Assembly: GCF_022760995.1 (NCBI RefSeq)
Contig: NZ_JAKWJO010000002.1
Span: 62,001-126,000, forward strand
Length of the DNA: 64,000 nucleotides
From: Dyella sedimenti
GTDB taxonomy: Bacteria > Pseudomonadota > Gammaproteobacteria > Xanthomonadales > Rhodanobacteraceae
Reading direction: 5' to 3'
Part shown: one piece after another, positions 10,721 to 18,863 of the stretch
Layout: the number at the start of each line of letters is the position of its first letter
How positions within the stretch are numbered: position 1 is the stretch's first letter
The notes under the pieces: model-generated
Told to the model about the DNA's origin: nothing
Databases searched by the model: none
Seen by the model: only the letters and a program-made list of their open reading frames with translations
Made by a program: the position numbers and the translations under genes

Positions 10721-11278
10721 ATGTCGCTCTATCCCGTCCTTACGATCGATTCGGCCCCGGCACCGTCCAGGCCCGCACTACAGCAACTGCAGGCCGCGTT
10801 CGGCTTCGTCCCGGCCATCGCCGGCGCGATGGCCGCCTCGCCGCCCTTGTTCAAGGGTTTCGTCGGCCTGTTCCAGCAGGTGCACGCAAGCAGCCTCACG
10901 GAGGGGCAGATCCAGGTATTGCTGCTGACCAATGCGGTCACCAACGCCAGCGAATGGGCGGCCGCGTTCCATACCGCGCTCGCCCTGAAGCAGGGCGTCC
11001 CACCCGCCGACGTCGAGGCCATCCGGCACGGCGGCCTGCCGGGCGAGGCGCGGCTGGCCGCGCTGTCGGCGCTGGCGCGCGCCCTGATCGAGAAGCGCGG
11101 CCACGTCTCTGTGCCGGAACGGGACCGCTTCTTCAATGCCGGATTCAGCGCGGAGCAATTGCTCGAAGTCATCGCGGTCGTCGCCGCCTCCACCATCACC
11201 AACTACACGGGCAGCATCGCCCGGCCGCCACTGGAGGAAGCGTTCCAGGCATTTGCCTGGCGCGCCCCGGCGCCATGA
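10721..11278 (+). CDS. Carboxymuconolactone decarboxylase-like (AhpD fold) protein
   Basis: 185 residues. The ATG at 10721 is preceded by AAGGAGAT; longer in-frame starts lack a site. The sequence follows the AhpD/CMD helical pattern (LTEGQIQVLLLTNAVTNASEW, then GLPGEARLAALSALARALIE). In peroxidase-active relatives the helix carries CxxCxxxH; here the equivalent stretch reads ASEWAAAFHTA, keeping Glu and His but without cysteines. A thiol peroxidase role is therefore unlikely and the substrate is unknown. The gene is about 84 bp after gluconokinase on the same strand. Confidence 0.75.
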   Translation: MSLYPVLTIDSAPAPSRPALQQLQAAFGFVPAIAGAMAASPPLFKGFVGLFQQVHASSLTEGQIQVLLLTNAVTNASEWAAAFHTALALKQGVPPADVEAIRHGGLPGEARLAALSALARALIEKRGHVSVPERDRFFNAGFSAEQLLEVIAVVAASTITNYTGSIARPPLEEAFQAFAWRAPAP

Positions 11279-11294
11279 AAGAGCCGTCCCAAGG

Positions 11295-11453
11295 GCCTGT
11301 TCAGCATCTCGGTGTGGCCACAGAGCACCCCTCCCCAACCCTCCCCTGCACGCAGGGGAGGGGCCGGAGCGCGCATGTTGTTGGCTCCTCCCCCTGCGTG
11401 CAGGGGGAGGTTGGGAGGGGGTGGCTGGGATAACACCGAGATGTTGAACAGGC
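11295..11453. repeat. Large nested palindromic element
   Basis: Outer arms 11295-11314 and 11434-11453 pair with one mismatch (GCCTGTTCAGCATCTCGGTG type). Inside are two perfect hairpins: 11341-11360 (CTCCCCTGC-AC-GCAGGGGAG) and 11387-11410 (CCTCCCCCTGC-GT-GCAGGGGGAGG). The outer arm is the same family as the repeats at 12311 and 24471. It fills the gap between two same-strand genes and should form a very stable cruciform or RNA fold, perhaps a terminator. Confidence 0.8.
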
Positions 11454-11467
11454 TCTAAGGAGTACCG

Positions 11468-12310
11468 ATGAACACCCTCTCTTCCAAGCCGAAACCACCG
11501 GCCAGCGAGTTCGGCGGACTATTGCGCTACTGGCGGGGCGTGCGCGGCGCGAGCCAGCTCGCGCTGTCGCTCGAGGCGAATCTGTCGCAGCGCCAGATCA
11601 GCTTCATCGAGAGCGGACGCAGCGTGCCGAGCCGCCATACGGTGCTCAACCTCGCCCAGACGCTCGACGTGCCATTGCGCGAGCGCAACGCCCTGCTGCT
11701 TGCCGCCGGCTATGCGCCGCTCTATTCGGAAGCGCCATGGAACGCGCAGGAGATGCAGGGCGTCACCCGGGCGCTGGACCGCATGGTCCGCCAGCAGGAA
11801 CCGTTCCCGGCCATCGTGATGGACCGCCACTGGAACGTGCTGATGACCAACGATGCGGCGCAGCGCTTCTTCGGCCGCTTCATCGACATGGCGGCCCGCC
11901 AGGGGCCGCGCAACATGCTGCATCTCCTGTTCGACCCGCGGGGGATGCGGCCGTTCGTGGCCGATTGGCCCGACGTCGCCCGGAGCCTGCTGCAACGCGT
12001 GCATCGCGAGTCGGTCGGCCATGTGATCGATGGCGGCACCCAGCAGCTGCTGGAAGCCCTGCTTGCCTATCCCGAGGTGCCGGCCGACTGGAAGTCGCGC
12101 CACGCGTCGCCGTCGCCGGCGATGCCGGTCGTGCCCATCGGCTTCGCCTGGAAGGGCGACATCCTGCGCTATTTCTCGATGGTCACCACGGTAGGCACTC
12201 CGCAAACGGCGGCCGCGCAAGAGCTTCGCATCGAATGCATGTTCCCCGCCGACGAGGCCACCGAGGCGCGCCATCTCGCACTTTTCGCCTCGCGTCCCGG
12301 TGCGGCCTAA
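11468..12310 (+). CDS. XRE-type regulator with MmyB-like ligand domain
   Basis: 280 residues. An N-terminal helix-turn-helix of the XRE class (about 15-75; LSQRQISFIESGRSVPS) is followed by the MmyB-like PAS-type domain (about 105-270; FPAIVMDRHWNVLMTNDAAQRFF). Such proteins are cytoplasmic repressors or activators, often next to oxidoreductases or exporters they control. Ribosome site AAGGAG at -9. The TAA stop directly abuts the palindrome at 12311. The target is unknown; the efflux operon downstream runs towards it. Confidence 0.9.
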   Translation: MNTLSSKPKPPASEFGGLLRYWRGVRGASQLALSLEANLSQRQISFIESGRSVPSRHTVLNLAQTLDVPLRERNALLLAAGYAPLYSEAPWNAQEMQGVTRALDRMVRQQEPFPAIVMDRHWNVLMTNDAAQRFFGRFIDMAARQGPRNMLHLLFDPRGMRPFVADWPDVARSLLQRVHRESVGHVIDGGTQQLLEALLAYPEVPADWKSRHASPSPAMPVVPIGFAWKGDILRYFSMVTTVGTPQTAAAQELRIECMFPADEATEARHLALFASRPGAA

Positions 12311-12361
12311 GAGCCTGTTCACGATCTCCACGTAGCCCGCGCGGAGATCGTGAACAGGCTC
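12311..12361. repeat. Dispersed palindrome, copy A (19-bp perfect arms)
   Basis: Perfect 19-bp inverted repeat (arms 12311-12329 and 12343-12361, GAGCCTGTTCACGATCTCC) around a 13-nt asymmetric loop. The same arms recur at 24471-24521 with the loop reversed, and partially at 11295 and 18765. It touches the stop codon of the gene on the left and supplies the TAG stop of the LysR fragment on the right. Confidence 0.9.
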
Positions 12362-12666
12362 TAAGCTGGCGCCCCACGCGGGATCGTGTGGGTATCGCCC
12401 GGCTTCGCCATGGGCTCGATCGTCCGGAGCGCATGCTGCGTCATCTGCACCGCCAGCTTCGCCTCGGCATGGAACGCCCGGCCCGCTGCGGTTGGCTCGA
12501 TCGTCCGGGTCGTCCGGTTGAGCAGCGGCACGCCGACGCGTTTCTCCAGCCGGCTGATGGACTTGGAGATGGCCGACGGCACCACGTCGAGCTCCCTGGC
12601 CGCGTCGGCCAGGGAACCCGTATCCACGGTGCGGACGAAGTTGAGCATGGCGGTGTACCAGTCCAT
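12361..12666 (-). pseudogene. Truncated LysR-type regulator (DNA-binding domain only)
   Basis: 101 codons starting at ATG 12666, 13 bp downstream of the efflux outer-membrane gene on the same strand. Residues 1-65 are a standard LysR helix-turn-helix (FVRTVDTGSLADAARELDVV, AISKSISRLEKRVGVPLLN). A full LysR protein is about 300 residues; here the effector-binding domain is absent. The frame ends at a TAG created by the palindrome at 12311-12361, so repeat insertion or deletion next to it probably removed the rest. A free DNA-binding domain might still be made, but loss of function is more likely. Confidence 0.8.
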
Positions 12667-12679
12667 ACGTCGCCATCCC

Positions 12680-14203
12680 TCAACGGCTTGCCTGCGCCGT
12701 CGATCCGTCGGCGGCGGGCGCTTCGTCCCAGCCGCCGCCCAGCGCGCGGATCAGGTTGACCGTCGCGTTCGCCTGCACGCCGGCAAGCTGGACTTCCGAG
12801 CGGCGCGCCTGCAGCACGGTGCGCTCGGCATCCAGCACGTCGAGATAGGCCACGGCACCTTCCGCGTACTGCTTGCGCAGCAGTTCCGCGGCGCGCGTGG
12901 AGGATTGGACGGCGGCGGCGGCGGTGCGGGTCTGGTCATCCAGGATGCGCAGGTCGGACAGGCTGTCCTCGACCTCGCGGAACGCCACCAGCACCTGCTG
13001 GCGGTACCTGGCCACGTCTTCCTCGTAGGTCGCCTTTGCGTTGGCCAGGTCGCCCTTGCGCCGGCCGCCATCGAAGACCGGCACGTTCAAGGCGGTGCCG
13101 ACCAGCGGCCCGAGCAGGAACGTGCGGCTCGACCAATGGAACAGGCTGCCCAGCGAGGACGATTCGAAACCGCCCGTACCGGTCAGGGACAGCGAGGGGA
13201 AGAACGCGGCCCTCGCCATGCCGATGCGCTGGTTGGCCGCCTGCATGGCATCCTCGGCCGCCGCGATGTCCGGTCGGCGCTCCAGCAGCGTGGAAGGCAG
13301 GCCCGCGGGAAGGCGCAGGCGCACGGACTCGAGTGGCTTCGGCGCCATCGAGAAATCGGCCGGCGGCTTGCCCACCAGGACGGCGAGCGCATGCTCGGAG
13401 GCGGCGCGCTGCCGCTGCACGGTCATGGCATCCGAGCGCGCGCTTTCCAGTTCCGCCTTGGCGCGGGCCACGTCGACCTCGCTGATGTCGCCCTCGTCGA
13501 AGCGCCGCTGGACGAGCGCGAACGCCTCCTCGCGATACTTCAGCGCCTGCTGGAACACGGCCGCTTCCGCATCGAGCTCCCGCAGGTTGAAATAGTTCGT
13601 CGCCACGTCGGCCTGCAGCGCGAGCTGCACCGAGCGGAACATGGCCTCGCTCCGCGCGGCGTCCGCCTTGGCGGCCTTCACGCTGGAAGCCACGCGGCCA
13701 AAGAGATCCACCTCGTACGAAATATTGCCCTGGGCGCGCCACAGCGTCTGCGGCGGAACGGTCTGCCCCGCCGGCAGCGACTGCGAGGCGCCGGACACCT
13801 GCTGCCGGGTCGGCCCAAGGCCGGCATCCAGCGTGGGAAACAGCGCGCTGCGGGCCACCTGGGTCATGGCGCGGGCTTCGTTCACCCGCGCGGCGGCCGC
13901 CTTCAGGTCCTGGTTGGCCTCGAGCGCCTGGCGCTCGAGGTCATTCAAGGCGCTGTCCTCGAAGACGGTCCACCACTCGCCGCGCGGCGTAGCCTCAGCG
14001 GGGCGCGCCTCCTGCCAGGTGCCGGCCGTCTCGCCCGGCGCCAACAGCTCGTCGTTGGAGATGCCGGTGGCTTCTTTGTAAGCCGGCGGCGTCGCCATTG
14101 AGGGACGACTGTACGTGGGCGCCAGGGAACATCCGGCCAGCGCCAGCAATGCGGCCAGCGAGATGGAGAACTTGAACATGCGAAGGGACGTTTTGGCATT
14201 CAT
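12680..14203 (-). CDS. RND efflux outer-membrane factor (OprN/OprM/NodT type)
   Basis: 507 residues from ATG 14203, which has GAGGTG 8 bases upstream; a start at 14260 would overlap the preceding gene. The N-terminus is a lipoprotein signal peptide (ISLAALLALAGCS, lipobox LAGC). The body carries the two tandem outer-membrane efflux repeats (first around RQALEANQDLKAAAARVNEA). It forms the trimeric TolC-like exit duct. It lies 10 bp after the RND pump gene in the same operon. Substrate not deducible. Confidence 0.94.
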   Translation of the reverse strand: MNAKTSLRMFKFSISLAALLALAGCSLAPTYSRPSMATPPAYKEATGISNDELLAPGETAGTWQEARPAEATPRGEWWTVFEDSALNDLERQALEANQDLKAAAARVNEARAMTQVARSALFPTLDAGLGPTRQQVSGASQSLPAGQTVPPQTLWRAQGNISYEVDLFGRVASSVKAAKADAARSEAMFRSVQLALQADVATNYFNLRELDAEAAVFQQALKYREEAFALVQRRFDEGDISEVDVARAKAELESARSDAMTVQRQRAASEHALAVLVGKPPADFSMAPKPLESVRLRLPAGLPSTLLERRPDIAAAEDAMQAANQRIGMARAAFFPSLSLTGTGGFESSSLGSLFHWSSRTFLLGPLVGTALNVPVFDGGRRKGDLANAKATYEEDVARYRQQVLVAFREVEDSLSDLRILDDQTRTAAAAVQSSTRAAELLRKQYAEGAVAYLDVLDAERTVLQARRSEVQLAGVQANATVNLIRALGGGWDEAPAADGSTAQASR

Positions 14204-14213
14204 GGCATTCACC

Positions 14214-17200
14214 TCATTCAGTGACCGGAGCGGCCGGTGACAGGTGGGCATGCGTGCCATGCTTGTCCACGATGCGTTGCGAACCGGACAGCTTGCGGAT
14301 AAGGACGTAGAAGACAGGGGTCAGCATCAGGCCGAAGAAGGTGACGCCGAGCATGCCGAAGAACACGGCGATGCCCATGGCGCGGCGCATTTCCGAACCC
14401 GCGCCCGTGGAGGTGACCAGCGGGATGACGCCCATGATGAAAGCGAAGGACGTCATCAGGATGGGACGCAGGCGAAGGCGGCTGGCCTCGATGGCGGCCT
14501 CGATGACACCGCGGCCGTCCATCTCGAGCTCGCGCGCGAACTCGACGATCAGGATCGCGTTCTTTGCCGACAATCCCACCAACACCATCAAGCCGATCTG
14601 GGTAAAGATGTTGTTGTCGCCGTGGGTCAGCCACACGCCGAACAGCGCGGACAGAATGCTCATCGGCACGATCAGCAGGATGGCCAGCGGCAGCGTCAGG
14701 CTTTCGTACATCGCAGCCAGCACGAAGTAGACGAGCAATACGCTGATCGGGAACACCCACAGGGCGGAGTTGCCGGCGAGGATCTGCTGGTAGGTCAGGT
14801 CGGTCCATTCGAACTTGATGCCGCGCGGCAGCGTTTCCTCCGCAATGCGTTCCACCGCGGCCTTGGCCTGGCCGGACGAATAACCCGGCGCCGGACCGCC
14901 ATTGATGTCGGCGGCGGTGAAGCCGTTGTAGCGCACCACCATCTCCGGGCCGTACGTCGGCGAGACCTTCACCAGCGACGACAGCGGCACCATGTCGCCG
15001 GCGGCGTTGCGCGTCTTGAGCAGGCCAATGTCGGCAGCGGTGGCGCGGAACGGGGCATCCGCCTGCGCACGCACCTGGTAGACACGGCCGAACTGGTTGA
15101 AGTCGTTGACGTAGAGCGAGCCCAGGTAGATCTGCATCGTCTCGAACACATCCGTGATGTTCACGCCGAGCTGCTTGGCCTTGACGCGGTCCAGATCGAC
15201 ATTGAGCTGCGGAACGTTGATCTGGTAACTGGTGAACATCGGGCCCAGTTCGGGCGCCTGCGCCGCCTTCTTCATGAAGGCCTGCGTCGCCGCGTTGAGC
15301 GCCTCGTAGCCCAGCGCGCCGCGATCCTCGATCTGCAGCTTGAAGCCGCCCAGCGTGCCCAGGCCCGACACCGGCGGCGGCGGGAAGGTGGCGATCTGCG
15401 CGCCCTTGATCTCGGCGGCGTACTTCGCGTTGAGCGCCGCCGCGATCTCGGCGGCCGACTCGCCCTTGCCGCGATGCTTCGACGGCTTGAGGATCGGGAA
15501 CACGAGGCCGCTGCTGGACGAGTTGGTCAGGCCATTGACGGACAGGCCGGGGAACTGGGTGACGCGCTCCACGCCCGGCTGCCTGAGGGCGATCTCGCCC
15601 ATCTTGCGGATCACGTCTTCGGTGCGGTCCAGCGACGAGCCGGCCGGAAGCTGGGCGATGCTGACCAGGTAGTCCTTGTCCTGCGCCGGCACGAAGCCAC
15701 CCGGCACCGTCTTGCCCAGCAACACCGCGCCGGCCAGCAATGCGCCGTAGACCACGAGCATCGCGGCCTTGCGTTGAATGACGCGGGACGTCGCCGATCC
15801 GTAAGCCTCCGAGCCGCGATTGAACAGGCGGTTGAACGCATGGAAGAAGCGGCCGAACACCTTTTCGATCACCAGGCTCAGCTTGTCCTTGGGCGCATCG
15901 TGGCCCTTGAGCAACAGAGCGGCGAGCGCGGGCGACAGCGTGAGCGAGTTGAAGGCCGAGATCACCGTGGAAATGGCGATCGTCATCGCGAACTGCTGGT
16001 AGAACTGGCCCGTGAGGCCGGACATGAAGGCCAGCGGCACGAACACGGCGACCAGCGTCAGGGCGATGGCGATGATCGGCCCGCTGACCTCGCGCATGGC
16101 CTGGTAGGTCGCATCCCGCGGCGACAATCCGTTGGCGATGTTTCGCTCGACGTTCTCGACCACGACGATGGCGTCGTCCACCACGATGCCGATCGCCAGC
16201 ACCATGCCGAACAGCGACAGCGCATTGATGGTGAAGCCGAAGCCCAGCATCAGGGAGAACGTGCCTACGATGGACACCGGCACGGCCAGCAGAGGAATCA
16301 GCGAGGCGCGCCAGGTCTGCAGGAACACGATGACCACCAGCACCACCAGCGCGATGGCCTCGAACAGCGTGTGGACCACCGCGTCGATGCTCTCGCGGAC
16401 GAACTGGGTGGGGTCATACACGATGTCGTACTTCACGCCATCGGGCATGTCCTTCTGCATCTCGGCCATGGCGGCACGGACGTCGTCGGAGATCTGCAGC
16501 GAATTGGCGCCCGGCTGCTGGAAGATCACCAGCTGCACGGCCTGCTTGTCGTCCAGCATGGCGCGCAAGGCAAACTCGGACGACGACAGCTCCACGCGGG
16601 CCACGTCCGACAGCCGCGTCACCGCGCCATCGGGAGAGGTCTTGAGGATGATGTCGCGGAACTCCTGCTCCGACTTCAGGCGGCCCTGGGCGTTGACGCT
16701 CAACTGCAGCGGCACGCCGCGCGGCATCGGCGGCGCGCCGATGATGCCGGCGGCCACCTGGACATTCTGTTCGCGGATGGCGGCGACCACGTCCGATGCC
16801 GTCATGCCCTTCTCGGCGACCTTCTGCGGATCGAGCCACACGCGCATGGCGTAGTCGCCGGCGCCCCACAGCGCCACCTCGCCAATGCCCTGGATACGCG
16901 ACAGGCGATCCTTGACGTTGATGAGCGCGTAGTTGCGCAGGTAGGTCAGGTCGTACTTGCCATTGGGCGACACGATGTTCACGCCCATGGTCAACGTGGG
17001 CGAGGACTTCACCGTCGTCACGCCCAGGCGCTGCACGTCTTCGGGGAGACGCGGCAGCGCCTGGTTCACGCGGTTCTGCACGAGCTGCGCGGCCTTGTCC
17101 GGATCGGTGCCGAGCTTGAACGTCACCGTGGTGGTCATGTTGCCGTCGCTGTTGGCCTGCGACTGCATGTAGAGCATGTCCTCCACGCCGTTGATCTGCT

Positions 17201-17405
17201 CCTCGATAGGCGCGGCGACGGTCTCGGCGATGACCTTGGGGTTGGCGCCGGGGTATTGCGCGTGCACCAGCACGGACGGCGGCACCACTTCCGGGTATTC
17301 GCCCGTGGAAAGCCTGGTGAGCGCGATGAGTCCGGCGAGGAAGATCACCGCGGACAGCACCGCGGCGAAGATCGGCCGGTCGATAAAGAACTTGGATAGG
17401 TTCAT
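14214..17405 (-). CDS. RND multidrug efflux transporter (MexF/AcrB-like)
   Basis: 1,063 residues from ATG 17405. The N-terminus SKFFIDRPIFAAVLSAVI is the classic HAE-1 family start. The proton-relay segment GIVVDDAIVVVENVERN near residue 400 carries the conserved Asp pair, and the second half has VGLSAKNAILIVEFA. Twelve membrane helices and two large periplasmic loops are expected and visible. It pumps hydrophobic compounds from periplasm or membrane using proton motive force. The reading frame remains open upstream of 17405, but that part is the shadow of the adaptor gene. MexEF-OprN-like pumps fit best. Confidence 0.96.
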   Translation of the reverse strand: MNLSKFFIDRPIFAAVLSAVIFLAGLIALTRLSTGEYPEVVPPSVLVHAQYPGANPKVIAETVAAPIEEQINGVEDMLYMQSQANSDGNMTTTVTFKLGTDPDKAAQLVQNRVNQALPRLPEDVQRLGVTTVKSSPTLTMGVNIVSPNGKYDLTYLRNYALINVKDRLSRIQGIGEVALWGAGDYAMRVWLDPQKVAEKGMTASDVVAAIREQNVQVAAGIIGAPPMPRGVPLQLSVNAQGRLKSEQEFRDIILKTSPDGAVTRLSDVARVELSSSEFALRAMLDDKQAVQLVIFQQPGANSLQISDDVRAAMAEMQKDMPDGVKYDIVYDPTQFVRESIDAVVHTLFEAIALVVLVVIVFLQTWRASLIPLLAVPVSIVGTFSLMLGFGFTINALSLFGMVLAIGIVVDDAIVVVENVERNIANGLSPRDATYQAMREVSGPIIAIALTLVAVFVPLAFMSGLTGQFYQQFAMTIAISTVISAFNSLTLSPALAALLLKGHDAPKDKLSLVIEKVFGRFFHAFNRLFNRGSEAYGSATSRVIQRKAAMLVVYGALLAGAVLLGKTVPGGFVPAQDKDYLVSIAQLPAGSSLDRTEDVIRKMGEIALRQPGVERVTQFPGLSVNGLTNSSSSGLVFPILKPSKHRGKGESAAEIAAALNAKYAAEIKGAQIATFPPPPVSGLGTLGGFKLQIEDRGALGYEALNAATQAFMKKAAQAPELGPMFTSYQINVPQLNVDLDRVKAKQLGVNITDVFETMQIYLGSLYVNDFNQFGRVYQVRAQADAPFRATAADIGLLKTRNAAGDMVPLSSLVKVSPTYGPEMVVRYNGFTAADINGGPAPGYSSGQAKAAVERIAEETLPRGIKFEWTDLTYQQILAGNSALWVFPISVLLVYFVLAAMYESLTLPLAILLIVPMSILSALFGVWLTHGDNNIFTQIGLMVLVGLSAKNAILIVEFARELEMDGRGVIEAAIEASRLRLRPILMTSFAFIMGVIPLVTSTGAGSEMRRAMGIAVFFGMLGVTFFGLMLTPVFYVLIRKLSGSQRIVDKHGTHAHLSPAAPVTE

Positions 17406-17416
17406 GGCCGTATTCC

Positions 17417-18595
17417 TCAGGCGGAAGGCGCCGCGGCGCCCGTGCCGGCAGCCATCTTCACCACGGTGGGCTGCACGGTTTCCTCGGGCTTGGTGCGCTG
17501 GACGCCATTGACGACGATGCGTTCGTTCGGCCGCAGGCCGGACGTGATGATGCGAAGGCCCTCGTTGATGCCACCGAGCGTCACCTCGCGGTAATGGACC
17601 GTGTTGGCCTGGTCGACGACCAGGACGTACTTCTTGGCCTGGTCCGTGCCGATGGCCGAGTCGTCCACCAGGATGGCCGGATGCGGCGCGGCCCCGCCGA
17701 CCTTGATGCGCGCGTACAGGCCGGGCAGCAGCGCCCCATCGGCGTTGTCGAAGCGCGCGCGCACGCGGATCGTGCCGGAGGTGGTGTCCAGGTGGTTGTC
17801 GACCGAATCGACCACGCCCTTGCGCGAATAGCCGTCCTCGTCCGCCAGGCCAAGATCGACGGGGACGTCGCCATGGGCGTTCTTGCGCAGGTATTGCAGA
17901 TAGGTCTGCTCGTCGACGTTGAACGAGGCGTAGATGGGCGCGACCGACACCAGCGTGGTCAGCACCGGCGCATTGGCGCCCGCGGTGACGACGTTGCCGA
18001 TGGTCAGTTCCGCGCGCGAGACGCGGCCGGCCACGGGCGCCGCCACGCGGGTCCGCGCCAGGTCGATGCGGGCCGCCTCCAGGGCGGCGCGGGCGGCCTT
18101 CAGGTTGGCGCTGGCCTCGCGTGAGGCGTTCTGCTTTTCGTCGTAGTCGCGGCGGGCGATCGCATTGCTCTGGATCAGCCGGTCCGCGCGGGCGGCGTCG
18201 GAACCCGCGTAGGCCATGCGCGCCTCCGCCGCGGCGACCTCGCCGGCCGCGCGGTCCACGGCGGCCTGGTACGGCTCGGGATCGATCACGAAGAGGACCT
18301 CGCCCTTGCCGACGAGCGCGCCGTCCTTGAACGGGATGGCCACGATGCGGCCGGAGACCTGCGGGCGGATCTCGACGCGCTGGATCGCCTCGAGACGCCC
18401 GGAATAGGACTGCCATTCCGTGATGGGGTGATAGAGGACGTCCGCGACATCGACCTGGACCGCGGGTGCGGTTCCGGCGATGGCGGCCGCGTGAGCCTCG
18501 CCACCCTGCCCGTGCACCGCGTAGATGCCCATGGCACCGGCGGCGACGAAGAGGGCGGCAAGGGCGATGGACAGCCGTTTGCGTGGGGTGGACAT
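17417..18595 (-). CDS. RND efflux periplasmic adaptor (MexE-like)
   Basis: 392 residues. An N-terminal membrane anchor/signal (RLSIALAALFVAAGAMGIYA) is followed by the membrane-fusion-protein order: barrel-sandwich half, coiled-coil hairpin about 105-180 (AAVDRAAGEVAAAEARMAYA ... ANLKAARAALEAARIDLART), second lipoyl half with VAAPVAGRVSRAELTIGNVV, then beta-barrel. It bridges pump and outer-membrane channel. First gene of the three-gene operon, with the promoter expected in 18596-18760. In Pseudomonas the equivalent operon is controlled by a LysR protein (MexT); the broken LysR at the operon end is suggestive only. Confidence 0.95.
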   Translation of the reverse strand: MSTPRKRLSIALAALFVAAGAMGIYAVHGQGGEAHAAAIAGTAPAVQVDVADVLYHPITEWQSYSGRLEAIQRVEIRPQVSGRIVAIPFKDGALVGKGEVLFVIDPEPYQAAVDRAAGEVAAAEARMAYAGSDAARADRLIQSNAIARRDYDEKQNASREASANLKAARAALEAARIDLARTRVAAPVAGRVSRAELTIGNVVTAGANAPVLTTLVSVAPIYASFNVDEQTYLQYLRKNAHGDVPVDLGLADEDGYSRKGVVDSVDNHLDTTSGTIRVRARFDNADGALLPGLYARIKVGGAAPHPAILVDDSAIGTDQAKKYVLVVDQANTVHYREVTLGGINEGLRIITSGLRPNERIVVNGVQRTKPEETVQPTVVKMAAGTGAAAPSA

Positions 18596-18863
18596 AGCAA
18601 CTCCTGGAACGGGAACGTGGGATGGACGGGTTCAGCCGCAGGTCCCGGACGAGTCGCTGGGGGTGCCTACGCTGGACGATGCGCATCATCGCTTTCGCCC
18701 CAGCGTGGATAAACAGCACCCATGTCGTTTCTTTGTAGAACAAGAAGCGTCAATAAGCGCTTGAGAGCCTGTTCAAAATCGTGACCACAGGCCCCCCCTT
18801 CCTACGGTCGCAGGGGAGGCCGGGAGGGGCGCGCGAGGGGCGCCCTTGGGCATGGCCAGCTCT
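18596..18863. promoter_or_regulatory. Promoter region of efflux operon and partial palindromic repeat
   Basis: 268 bp upstream of the adaptor gene. From 18765 it contains a half copy of the dispersed repeat (GAGCCTGTTC at 18765-18774) and then a C-run/G-run hairpin at about 18788-18840. This part probably ends transcription of the exporter gene coming from the right; the efflux promoter should lie between 18600 and 18760. Confidence 0.5.

Noticed and set aside
14244..17399. 1,051-codon frame antisense to the RND pump gene
   Set aside because: Long antisense frames are expected in high-GC DNA. Its product is His/Arg/Gly-rich without domains, while the opposite strand encodes a complete transporter.
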